From the NCBI GenBank assembly GCA_020634515.1, contig JACKBL010000003.1, forward strand, positions 496,001 through 560,000: a DNA stretch of 64,000 bases, written 5' to 3'. Position 1 is the first letter of the stretch, and the number at the start of each line of letters is the position of its first letter. The position numbers and the translations under genes are program-made. The notes beneath the pieces are model-generated. The model was not told where the DNA came from and searched no databases. It worked only from the letters and a program-made list of their open reading frames with translations. This DNA is from Ardenticatenales bacterium. Lineage in GTDB: Bacteria; Chloroflexota; Anaerolineae; Promineifilales; Promineifilaceae. Of the stretch, positions 26,091-35,400 are shown in pieces.

Positions 26091-26218
26091 GGCAAATTCC
26101 TGAGGAGTTAATGGTTAATGGTTGTCAGTTGATGGTTGGCTCAGGATAGCATGAATCGGTCCCGACCGCATCCGCCGCAGGGACATGGGGGAACCTGTAC
26201 GAAGGGACAGGGGGCGGG

Positions 26219-26252
26219 AGACTGGAGCCGTTTTTGCAAACGGCTCCAGTCT
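26219..26252. repeat. Perfect 15-base hairpin between Rieske and ABC genes
   Basis: AGACTGGAGCCGTTT and its exact complement flank the loop TTGC. There is no T tract on either side, so it is a strong RNA hairpin 17 bases beyond the ABC operon stop, possibly a 3' end stabiliser. The short words around 26105-26145 belong to the low-complexity class at 1501. Confidence 0.6.
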
Positions 26253-26268
26253 GGGAAGTGCGCCGCGC

Positions 26269-28149
26269 CTAATGTTGTTGCCCGTTCGCTCCCGCCAGAA
26301 TGGGTTGTTCCGCGGTCTGCGCCGCCCACTGCATCGTGTACAGGTTGTAGTAGCGCCCGCGCCGCCGCAGCAACGCCTCATGCGTGCCCAACTCCACAAT
26401 GCGACCATGATCCATCACCACAATCTGGTCCGCATTGACAATGGTGCTCAAGCGATGGGCAATGACGAAGCTGGTGCGCCCGGCCATCAGCCGATCTAGT
26501 GCCTGCTCAATGACCTTCTCCGTGGTCGTGTCCACGCTGCTGGTGGCCTCGTCCAGAATGAGGATGCGCGGATCCGCCAACAGCGCGCGCGCAAAGGAAA
26601 CAAGCTGCCGCTGCCCCACGCTCAGATTGACGCCGTTCTCGCCGACTTCCGTATCGTAGCCATCAGGCATGCGGCTGATGAAGGCGTGCGCGCCTACGGC
26701 TTTGGCCGCGGTCACGGCTTCCGCATCCGTGGCCTCCAACCGCCCATAGCGGATGTTGTCCAGGATCGTGCCGGAGAAGAGGAAGGTGTCTTGCAGCACA
26801 ATGCCCAACTGCGTGCGCAGGCTGGCGGCAGTGACTTCCCGGATGTCGTGACCATCAATGCGGATAGCCCCATCCCGCACGTCAAAAAAGCGGGACAGGA
26901 GACGGATGACGGTGCTTTTGCCCGCGCCTGTCTCGCCCACGAGGGCAATGCGCTGCCCCGGCTGCGTGGTCAGGTTGAAGTCTTGCAGGATGGGTTCATC
27001 TTCTTTGTAGCCAAAGCTGACGTGATCGAATTGGACGTGGCCGGAAATTGCCGGCATTTCATAAGCATCCACCGCATCCACCAGATCAGGTTCCGTATCC
27101 AACAGACGGAACATGCGCTCGCTGGCGGCCATCGTTGATTGAAAAGAGTTGTAGCGGCGCGCCAGTTCACGCACCGGCTCAAAGAACCGCTCCACGTACA
27201 GCACAAACGCGATCAGCGTGCCTGCCGTAAGCGAGCTGCCAATGACCAACAGCCCACCCACGCCAATGACCAACGCCGTGGCAAAAGACCCCATGAAGTC
27301 CACGCCGGGGAAGAAAACCGCCGTGAGCCGGGAAGCGTTCACGTTAGCGTCAAAATAGGAGTGGTTGAGATCATCAAAATAGCGGGCGTTGCGTTCCTCG
27401 CGGGTGAAGCTCTTCGTCACCCGAATCCCCGTGATGGATTCGTTGAGATAGCCGTTAATCAATGACAGCCGGGTCCGTGTGGCGCGATAGACCTGGCGCA
27501 CGCGCACGCGCCAGTAGTTCGTGAGGGCAATCATCAGGGGCAGGACGGCAAAGGCCACCAGCGCCAGCTTCCAGTTGAGCGCCAGCATAGCGATGATGAT
27601 GCCCACCAGCGTGAACACCGCTCGCACCAACCCCGTAATCGACCAGGTGATGAAATCTTGCAGCACGTCCACGTCGCTGAGCAGGCGACTCATGAGGCGG
27701 CCCACGCTGTAATTGTTGTAGAAGTTCAACGACAGACGGTGCAGATGGCGGAACAGTTCACTGCGAATGTCCGCCACCACGCGCGTCCCCACGTATCCCA
27801 TTATTGCCACGCGAAAACGGTTGGTGATCCATTCCGCCAGAGCCACCATCACGAATACCAATGTCCAATAGCGCAACTGCTGCCAATCCCCCGCGCGCAC
27901 GCCGTCATCGATGGCGCGGCCAATGAGCCATGGCCCGGCGACGCTAAACAGTGCGGTCGCCATCATCAAGACCAGCGCCAGAATCCAGCGCCGGCCGTAG
28001 GGCAGGTTGTAGCGCAGGAGGCGGGCCGTCAATCGGCTGTCGTACGCCTTGCCCAGAATGTCCTCGTCTCTTTCATCGGGCAGCAAATCTTTGACGCGCG
28101 CCTCGCGGCGCAGTCGCTCTTCGTCATCCGTGTTTCTTGTCCTAAACAT
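26269..28149 (-). CDS. ABC exporter half-transporter, subunit with canonical Walker B
   Basis: The 626-residue protein has six membrane helices (about residues 55-330) and an ATPase domain. Walker A is VGETGAGKST, Walker B ILILDEATSSVD with the catalytic Glu, and the H-loop VIAHRLST. Its signature loop, however, is NLSVGQRQL, with Val where LSGGQ has its first Gly. It overlaps the upstream ABC gene by 8 bases and has GGGAAGGAA before ATG 28149, so translation is coupled. Together they form a heterodimeric exporter (BmrCD/TM287-288 type). The Val in the signature belongs to the degenerate ATP site. It probably exports a lipid, drug or peptide; substrate unknown. Confidence 0.9.
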   Translation of the reverse strand: MFRTRNTDDEERLRREARVKDLLPDERDEDILGKAYDSRLTARLLRYNLPYGRRWILALVLMMATALFSVAGPWLIGRAIDDGVRAGDWQQLRYWTLVFVMVALAEWITNRFRVAIMGYVGTRVVADIRSELFRHLHRLSLNFYNNYSVGRLMSRLLSDVDVLQDFITWSITGLVRAVFTLVGIIIAMLALNWKLALVAFAVLPLMIALTNYWRVRVRQVYRATRTRLSLINGYLNESITGIRVTKSFTREERNARYFDDLNHSYFDANVNASRLTAVFFPGVDFMGSFATALVIGVGGLLVIGSSLTAGTLIAFVLYVERFFEPVRELARRYNSFQSTMAASERMFRLLDTEPDLVDAVDAYEMPAISGHVQFDHVSFGYKEDEPILQDFNLTTQPGQRIALVGETGAGKSTVIRLLSRFFDVRDGAIRIDGHDIREVTAASLRTQLGIVLQDTFLFSGTILDNIRYGRLEATDAEAVTAAKAVGAHAFISRMPDGYDTEVGENGVNLSVGQRQLVSFARALLADPRILILDEATSSVDTTTEKVIEQALDRLMAGRTSFVIAHRLSTIVNADQIVVMDHGRIVELGTHEALLRRRGRYYNLYTMQWAAQTAEQPILAGANGQQH

Positions 28150-29959
28150 TTCCTTCCCTTCCTATACTTTGCTGCTCGCTGCTCGCCATCATCGCCATGC
28201 GCCCTTGCAGCGCCACAAACGCTTCCTGGTCGCGTAGCTGCAGGTCGTAAATCTCGCGGTACAGCCCCTCCTGCCGCAGCAGTTCGTCGTGCGTGCCCCG
28301 CTGCACAATGCGCCCGCCATCCAGCACCAGAATGCAGTCGGCATTTTTCAGCGTGAGCAGGCGTTGGGCAATGATGAATGTGGTGCGGTCTTCCATGAGG
28401 GTGTTCAGCGCCTGCTGAATCAGGTGTTCCGTCTCCGTGTCCACGCTGCTGGTGGAGTCGTCGAGAATAAGGATGCGCGGATCGGCGAGGAGGGCACGGG
28501 CGATGGCGATGCGCTGCTTTTGACCGCCGCTGACGGTGACGCCACGCTCGCCCACGCGCGTATCGTACCCCTCTGGGAACTCACTGATGAAATCATGGGC
28601 GCGCGCCGCCCGTGCCGCGGCGACAATCTCCTCCGGCGATGCGTGCGGCTTGCCATAGGCGATGTTCTCGGCGATGCTCTGGCTAAAGAGGAACGGCTCT
28701 TGCAGCACGATGCCGATGTGCTGGCGCAGGCTGTGCGCCGTGATGTGCCGCACGTCGTGGTCGTCAACGAGGATGCGCCCATGACTTGGCTCGTAGAAGC
28801 GGGGAATGAGGTTGGTGATGGTGGATTTGCCGGAACCGGTGGGGCCAATGAGGGCGATGGTCTGGCCGGGGGCGGCGTGGAAGGAAACCTCGTGCAGAAT
28901 GCGCTGGTCGTCACGGTAGCCGAAGCTGACGCGATCAAAGGTGACGGCTCCCTGGACCTGGGTGAGCGTGGCGGCGTCGGGTCGGTCGCCGACTTCGTTG
29001 GGAGTGTCCACAATCTCGAAGACGCGGGAGGCGCTGGCGCCGGCGGAGGCCGCCAGGTTGACGAGAAAGCCAAGCCGCTGGACGGGGCCGTTGAGCATGA
29101 GGACGTAGGAGATGAGGGCAAAAAGCGTGCCGACGGTGATGTCGCCGGCCAGGGCGCGCGGGCCGCCGAACCAGAGGAGGAGGAAGATGCTGGCGGCGAC
29201 GAGGAAGGTGAAGAAGGGCCAGTGGTTGGCCCATTGCAGGATGAGGCTGTAGCGATCAGAAAACCATTGGCCGTTTTCTTTGTCGAATTTTTGCAGTTCG
29301 TAGGGTTCGCGGGCAAAGGCTTTGACGACGCGAATGCCGGTGAGGCTTTCTTGCATGGTTTTGGAGATGGTTCCTACCTGGGCCTGGACGGTCTTGGACA
29401 TGCCGCGCACGATATGGCCAAAACGGAGGGTGGCGTAGATGAGGATGGGCATGGGTAGGAGGGCGAGGAGGGCGAGTTGTCCGCTTTCGAGGAACATGGC
29501 GATGATGACGCCGATGAGCATGAGGGTGGTGGAGAAGAGTCCCATGAGGCCGACGCCGACGAATCGTTCGGTTTCGCCGATGTCGCTGGTGGCGCGGCTC
29601 ATGAGGTCGCCGGTGTGGGATTGGTCGTGAAAGGCGAAGGGGAGGTTTTGCACGCGGTCGTAGTATTGGTTGCGCAGGTCGTAGGCGACGCGGTGGGTGA
29701 GCCATTCGCCGAAGAAGAGTTCGCAGAAGCCGGCGATGGCGCGCACGAGGGCGATGGCCAGGATGATGCTGCCGGCAATGAAGAGGGGACGAGAAATGCC
29801 GGCATTCACCCCCCGGTCAATCGCGTCTTTGATAATTTGCGGTACGAACAGATTCAGCAGCGTAGCCGAGAGCATTCCGCCATAGGCCAGCAGCACCTGT
29901 TTCCAGTAAGGGCGAAGATAATTGAGCAAGCGGCTGTAAATGCCAAGTCGTCTGGTCAT
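28142..29959 (-). CDS. ABC exporter half-transporter, subunit with degenerate catalytic residues
   Basis: The 605-residue protein has six membrane helices and an ATPase domain. Walker A is IGPTGSGKST and the signature VSGGQKQR is canonical. Walker B ends ILILDDSTSSVD, with Asp replacing the catalytic Glu, and the H-loop is IIAQRLLT, with Gln replacing His. This is the expected pattern for the non-catalytic subunit of a heterodimeric exporter, with its defects falling in the same composite site as the Val of the partner signature. The ATG at 29959 has GGAGGAAGG upstream; the longer frame to 30100 is not needed. It is the first gene of the pair. Confidence 0.9.
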   Translation of the reverse strand: MTRRLGIYSRLLNYLRPYWKQVLLAYGGMLSATLLNLFVPQIIKDAIDRGVNAGISRPLFIAGSIILAIALVRAIAGFCELFFGEWLTHRVAYDLRNQYYDRVQNLPFAFHDQSHTGDLMSRATSDIGETERFVGVGLMGLFSTTLMLIGVIIAMFLESGQLALLALLPMPILIYATLRFGHIVRGMSKTVQAQVGTISKTMQESLTGIRVVKAFAREPYELQKFDKENGQWFSDRYSLILQWANHWPFFTFLVAASIFLLLWFGGPRALAGDITVGTLFALISYVLMLNGPVQRLGFLVNLAASAGASASRVFEIVDTPNEVGDRPDAATLTQVQGAVTFDRVSFGYRDDQRILHEVSFHAAPGQTIALIGPTGSGKSTITNLIPRFYEPSHGRILVDDHDVRHITAHSLRQHIGIVLQEPFLFSQSIAENIAYGKPHASPEEIVAAARAARAHDFISEFPEGYDTRVGERGVTVSGGQKQRIAIARALLADPRILILDDSTSSVDTETEHLIQQALNTLMEDRTTFIIAQRLLTLKNADCILVLDGGRIVQRGTHDELLRQEGLYREIYDLQLRDQEAFVALQGRMAMMASSEQQSIGREGNV

Positions 29960-30187
29960 AAGCGCCTTCCTCCGCGGTAGAGAATTTTGATGAATGTCCA
30001 ATTGATTGTAGCGCGTGCCATTACGCGCAAACGGGCGCGCGCCCGCCACTTGCGCCACCGTTGCCTTACGATTGCTGCTCCTTTGGGGCCATAGGGCCAT
30101 CCACTATTGCGGGTTTGACTCGTCGTTACTACGGAATAAGCAGCATAACGAGAAAGAGCAGTGATGTAAACTAGACTTTAGGTCATT
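29960..30187. other. Leader region of the ABC exporter operon
   Basis: The 641-base gene-free stretch 29960-30600 begins here. No clear -10/-35 pair for the ABC operon could be found by eye, and no reading frame of convincing composition is present. The rest of the stretch holds a candidate small RNA and a terminator. Confidence 0.4.
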
Positions 30188-30269
30188 TTGCGATGGGGCG
30201 ATTTGTGGTACAATGTGAGTATACTTGTAGAAACGGCGTGGCTCTTTGGCTTGCGCCGTTTTTTGTTTT
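30188..30269 (+). ncRNA. Candidate small RNA: promoter plus hairpin terminator
   Basis: TTGCGA (30188-30193) and TACAAT (30209-30214) are 15 bases apart, slightly short for a promoter. A transcript starting near 30221 would run straight into the stem AAACGGCG...CGCCGTTT (30231-30260) followed by TTTTTTGTTTTTTT-type sequence. No reading frame is associated. It may be a very short RNA or an orphan attenuator. Confidence 0.3.
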
Positions 30270-30310
30270 TTTGGGGAAGCTCAATTTCGGCGCTCGCGGG
30301 GCATGCCGGC

Positions 30311-30349
30311 AATAAAAAAGCCCCGCATGGTTTCATCGAACATGCGGGG
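30311..30349 (-). terminator. Rho-independent terminator of the CHAT/EAD cluster
   Basis: On the minus strand a perfect 9-base stem CCCCGCATG/CATGCGGGG (30321-30329 and 30341-30349) with an 11-base loop is followed by CTTTTTTATT. It lies 252 bases beyond the stop of the kinase-like gene and is the only strong minus-strand terminator between there and the ABC operon. Confidence 0.8.
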
Positions 30350-30600
30350 CGGGGAGAGCCGAATTCCAATGACCGCTTTAGCTTACTGGCGATGATGCAG
30401 TGCCAGAGACAACCAGAGACACGCGCTGTCGGTTTGCCAGATGCTGCGTCCCGTAACCGCATGGAACTTGATGGAACATCAGGCGAGAGTCCATCTACGA
30501 ACCTCCAGGTTGTTCGACAATTATCTAACCATTATGGAAATTTTACTCGCTGGCAGGTGCTATGTCAAACAGTATGGATATGGGGAATTGGATTCTCCTT

Positions 30601-32403
30601 TCACTGCCAAAGCTCGTTGAAAGACCGATTCAGAACGGTCAGCGTCAGTTCATTGAGATAAGAAACGATCTCGGACCGTTCGGCCCGGCGCGTTTCCGTG
30701 TCGCCAAAGCGTTTCGTGCGCGCGAGACTTTCGTTTAGCCGCTGCTGATATTGCAGCGCTTCGTGATAACGCGGGTGCTGCCGCCCCATCTGTTCTAGCA
30801 GGTACGCCAGGCCGCGTCGGTAGCCAGAAAACAGATCATTGGATGGGTACGAAACTGGGGGGATTGTGCCGGCATCAGGCGCACCTGGAGGGAGAGGACC
30901 GGGAGAAATATCGCGCCGTTCTGTAGAGGCGGGATCGTTTTGCCCGATTGGCGTGTTGGACATGTATTGGTTACAGGGAGTTGACGCTTGCAGCAACTTC
31001 CGTGATACGGCGGCTCCCCAAAAGGCCAATTGCTTAGGGAGGGGGGCGGTGGGCAACCTATCCAGGTGCGGAAATTTCAGGGCGCCCATCAGGTAGAGGG
31101 TAAGGCCATGATAATACTCTGTCCAATCGTCTCGCGTGAACAAATAATCGGCGGCAGCCTGGCGAATGGTCAGGAGAATCGTGAACGGTTTTTCCAAACC
31201 AGGAAGGGGGGTGATCTGGTCAGGGTATGACATGGCGCAATGCAACCGTTGATAGAAAGCGCAGATTTTTTCCGGTGACAGTGCTGCCTCGGAAAAAGCC
31301 TGGGACATCATCTCCGTGACAACGGCCATTTCCAGGTGCAACAAGTCGCGCAGCACATGATCCTGCCGCGATTTGGCAAAATCGATCAGGTAGGCAACGC
31401 CACTATCCATCTCGATGAGTATATTTTCCAGATTCATGTCGCCATGAATGCCGGCAACATACACGTCGCGTGACTGATTGAGGCTGTCGGTCCACGTTCG
31501 AAGTGGGTTGGGCAGCGTTTCTCCATCAGGCAGCACCAGGACCGGAGAAGTTAAATCAGCCTGTTCGCCAAGCGCATCCGTGACTTGTCGATGCAATTGT
31601 TCCCCGCGAGTTGCCTGGATCTTGCCAATAAACGGTTCGTTCACGATTTCCCCCATTTCATATTGCGTCACGTCAACAGGAGAAAGGTGTAGACGATAAG
31701 CGCCAGGCAAAGTAGGGGGGATATCCAGCGTGATCCGGTGCTTCGCGCGGGACACGTTAACGACCTGGAAACCGGAAATCTGAACGTACTCACCTGTATA
31801 ACAGGTTTGAGATGTCGTGTCGGGATGCAGCCAGCGTAACTGTGTCCCCTGGGGAGGAGTAGCGACCTCAATGGATAAATTGACGGGGAGAAAATCGTTA
31901 TAGTGTGCTTGAAAATCGAATTCGGGTTGAACGCTATTTTGCCGCCAGAGGGTGTGGAGACTTTTGAACACGCTGTTTGCCAGGGTCTCTTGTCCGTTAT
32001 TTATGGCTTCCTGGGAGAGGAAACGACGCAAACTGGTGATTTCGAAAGCGCCTGCGCCGGCCAAAGGATACCATAAGCCGCCCCATGACGTACCGGGTAA
32101 ATAAACAGGCTCATCTCGAATCTCGGCAACACGCGGTAGTTTGTTGCGGATATACTTTTGATAGGCAAGCCATTCACGTTTGATACGTTCATGGTAATCG
32201 ATTTTGACAACTCCCGGCAGTTCTGGTCCGTTGTGTTGAATAGGCCGAATCAGAAAGACGCGCCCGCCGCTAAGGCCGCTTTGGAATTCGGATTTGACGA
32301 CGATTCGACGATAGTCGGGAAACATAGCCCGCAGCGTTTTTTTAACGTGAGCGGGCAGGGAGGTCGTAAGGCGGTTCTCAATCTGAGGCACGTCACTGTT
32401 CAT
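30601..32403 (-). CDS. APH-like kinase-fold protein with C-terminal effector-associated adaptor domain
   Basis: The 600-residue cytosolic protein has a phosphotransferase fold: a glycine-rich loop SGLSGGRVFLIRP (residues 42-54), VVKIDYHERIKREW, the catalytic-loop-like GIHGDMNLENILIEM (about 320) and YLIDFAKSRQDHVLRDLLHL (about 340). This resembles the aminoglycoside-phosphotransferase/TCAD9-type proteins of bacterial conflict systems. An insert of about 100 residues (175-280) is beta-rich. The last 75 residues (QHPRYHEALQYQQRLNESLA, then RFGDTETRRAERSEIV) form a helical adaptor closely similar to the N-terminus of the WD40 protein at 42468. It is the last gene of the cluster. Kinase activity is unproven. 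Confidence 0.75.
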   Translation of the reverse strand: MNSDVPQIENRLTTSLPAHVKKTLRAMFPDYRRIVVKSEFQSGLSGGRVFLIRPIQHNGPELPGVVKIDYHERIKREWLAYQKYIRNKLPRVAEIRDEPVYLPGTSWGGLWYPLAGAGAFEITSLRRFLSQEAINNGQETLANSVFKSLHTLWRQNSVQPEFDFQAHYNDFLPVNLSIEVATPPQGTQLRWLHPDTTSQTCYTGEYVQISGFQVVNVSRAKHRITLDIPPTLPGAYRLHLSPVDVTQYEMGEIVNEPFIGKIQATRGEQLHRQVTDALGEQADLTSPVLVLPDGETLPNPLRTWTDSLNQSRDVYVAGIHGDMNLENILIEMDSGVAYLIDFAKSRQDHVLRDLLHLEMAVVTEMMSQAFSEAALSPEKICAFYQRLHCAMSYPDQITPLPGLEKPFTILLTIRQAAADYLFTRDDWTEYYHGLTLYLMGALKFPHLDRLPTAPLPKQLAFWGAAVSRKLLQASTPCNQYMSNTPIGQNDPASTERRDISPGPLPPGAPDAGTIPPVSYPSNDLFSGYRRGLAYLLEQMGRQHPRYHEALQYQQRLNESLARTKRFGDTETRRAERSEIVSYLNELTLTVLNRSFNELWQ

Positions 32404-32482
32404 AGGGCATCCTGCTTTTGGTAAAGGATTAATCGCCGGATCATTTCAGCGGGCGAACGGATGGAAGTCGCCGCGAGAGGAT

Positions 32483-35400
32483 TTATTTCCGTCTTGCGCC
32501 GAGCCAGATAATGACGACGACGGCTACTATGAGAAAGACAAGGGCGATGTATTGTCCATTGTTGCCGGCATTGGTTTGCGCATTTTCTTCCGGGTCTGCT
32601 GCCGGGTTTGTAGCAACGGGCGTTGTCGTCATGGACAGGGCAGGCGACGCGGTTACGGATAGTTCAGGTGTTCTGGTTGCTGCCGGCAAAACCCCTATCG
32701 TATCCCCCCCATCCCCCGTCAACACAAAACCGGCCCAGTAGTAGGGGTGCGGATATTGGCGACGCGTATCTATTTGCGCCTGTCGTAGCGCGGCGGCCTT
32801 ACTCAGGCCATTCCGCCAATGCGTGTAAAAGCGCTCCATCAGCAGGGCGGTGGCTTCATCATTGACATTCCAGAGACTGGCGATGACGGATGGCGTGCCG
32901 GCATATAAGAAAGCCCGATTCAAAGCCACCACCTCGTCCCCCGCGCTAAATTCACCCACTTGCGTCTCGCAGGCGCTTAAAGTAACCAGATTCGTGGCCG
33001 AATTCAGATCCAACTCGTAAATTTCTTGCACCGTCAATCGGCCATCGTTGGCATCATCCGCCGCCAGGTAAATGGTGCTAAACAAAGGGTTTGCGGCGTT
33101 ATATTTCCCGTGCGCCGCCAGGTGTAGGATATTATTCCGCCCACCGTGAACCACCACCTCGCTCTCAGTAGCTGCCGCACCGAGAAAGGGCCGGCTGTTA
33201 AACAAGGTGGCAATCGTCTCGACTTCTTTGGGGGCAGATCTTAGCACGCCGAGTCCGGGTTCGTCGCTTGTTGGTCCACCCATGGCCAGGAGAGAACCCG
33301 CCTCTGGTTTACGTTTTTCTACCAGGAAGCGCAAAATGCCGGCAGTGGGCAGCGAAGTAAGGGTATAATCGTCAAGCAAATGACGCTCTCCATCCGTCAA
33401 TGCGGCGAATGGAACGTAATGCAAGACATTGTGGGGCACAATAATCAAGCGCCCGGTCTGTAAGTGAGGAAGCAAAGGGGCAATGAGCCAGTCATACAAC
33501 TGGCGAAGAGAAGTCAAGTGCGTTTCGTCCAGGCGGGCGAAATCCGTCAGGCGCAGCGTTTCCACCTGGGCGAGTAAGGCCTGCCGACCAGCAGGTAAAG
33601 AAACGGACGTGAAACTGTCCGCTGTAAGTACAAATGCCAGGCTGCTGTCCGAAAGCACAAAATAGGAAACTAACGTGGTGTCAGGGAGCAGGTTTTGTTG
33701 TATTTCAGCCAACGAAGCAGCTTCTACGGAGAACAGAGAGCCGGTTTCTGGACTGAGTAATTGCAACCGCAGCAATAAGTCTGTGTAATTTTCCTCTAAC
33801 CCTTCGATTTCCGCCGTTACCGCCGCAATTGCTTCCACATTGTCATCAGTGCCAGATTGCGCACGCAGGGTTATCAGCTGGGTACGACGAGCCGCCAGTT
33901 GTTCGCGCAGTGTTTGCTCTTCGGCTAACAAAGCCGAATCTGCTCTCAGGCGAAAATTGACCTGTCCATTGACTACCTGATCGAGAAAAGCACGGGCGCG
34001 GGCTTGTTCCGCCAGGTGGAAGGCGTCTTCAAATAGGCCTTGTTTGACGGCTAATTCCACGGCCAGCGTGTAGGCGTCCACCAATTGGTTAAAGAACATT
34101 GTCTTCAGTTCCGCCACGGTGATCAAACCCTGCAACGCTTCCAACCGGGCGACGGCTGTCTGCGCGTGAGCGTAGGCAGTGGGCGTATCGCCGTTGATTT
34201 CGTAAATGCCGGCAACAAGAACGTGTCCCGCCATTTCTAAAGCTAAATCCCCACTTTCCTCGCCTGACCGCACGACCTGCCGCCCATCCGCCAGGGCAGA
34301 AACAGCATCACCCATACCGAAATGGCCGAGACCAAGAGCAAGCCAGAGCCGACCCAGGTCAGCCTGATTGGCGTTTTGGACGTTGAGGTGGATGCCTTCT
34401 TCTGCCCAGGTAACGGATTGGGAGAAATCGTTTTCCCCGACAGACAACAACGCCAGGTTACCCAAAACGCGACCGGCCGCAACCTGGTTGTTGCTTACTT
34501 GCCAGATGTCCAGCGACTGTTGTAGACAAGCCTCCCCATTAGCGTAATCGCCCGCGGCAACGGCTACAGCGCCAAGATTATTCCGAATATCTCCTATCGT
34601 GGAGAGATTACCACTGGTATCGGCAGAACTTCGCGCCACGGACAAATGAGCAATGGCATTTTCCCAGTCACCGAGGCGCTGGTAGGCGGCGCCGATATTG
34701 GCTTCCACGCTGGCAACGGCGGGGTCCTCTCCATTAGCCATAAAATGGGGCAAAATAGTCAGGTAGATGGTCAATGCTTGTTGGTAATCACCCCGTTGCG
34801 TCTGGACGTTGGCGATATTCATTTGCGTGATGTCCGTCAGGCGGGGAACGCCAGAAGCAGCGGCAATGGCTAAAACCTGGTCATACAACGCTAACGCCTC
34901 ATCATAACGCCCTAATCCGGCGTATGCGGAGGCGATATTGCTAAGAGCCTGCGCTTCCTTCAGGCGCAGCGGAAGTTCCTGGTACAAAGAAAGCGCCTGT
35001 TGGTACAAGAGAATGGCCTGCTCATACCTACCCTGGGCATAGTAAACGGAGCCGACATTGGTCAACAAATCCCCCTCCGTTCCTGAATCAGGCGGTAGTT
35101 CCTGTTGCAGCGCCAACGCCTCTTCCAGGCGGCGCAATGCAAGGCCATAATTGCCCTGTTCGCGCAAAGTCAACCCTAGACTGTTGCGCGAATCCACTTC
35201 TTGCGCTGGCTCGCCAATACCCTGCCATAATTCTATCGCCGTCGTCAGTTGACGAATTGCCTCCTCATAACGCCCCATTTGCATGGCCAGGTTGCCCAAA
35301 TTATGGTGTGCGGCGGCCTGATTGTAGAGGCTATATTCGTCATCAATGGACAAAAACAGGTTTAAGGCGTCCTGGTACAGAGTCTGCGCCTGAGGGAAAT

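Noticed and set aside
28289..29458. 389-codon + strand open frame
   Set aside because: It is antisense to the ABC exporter subunit, with Gly/Asp/Glu-rich low-complexity translation.
30178..30661. ORFs on both strands in the ABC/CHAT spacer
   Set aside because: They run through two terminator hairpins and show no motifs.
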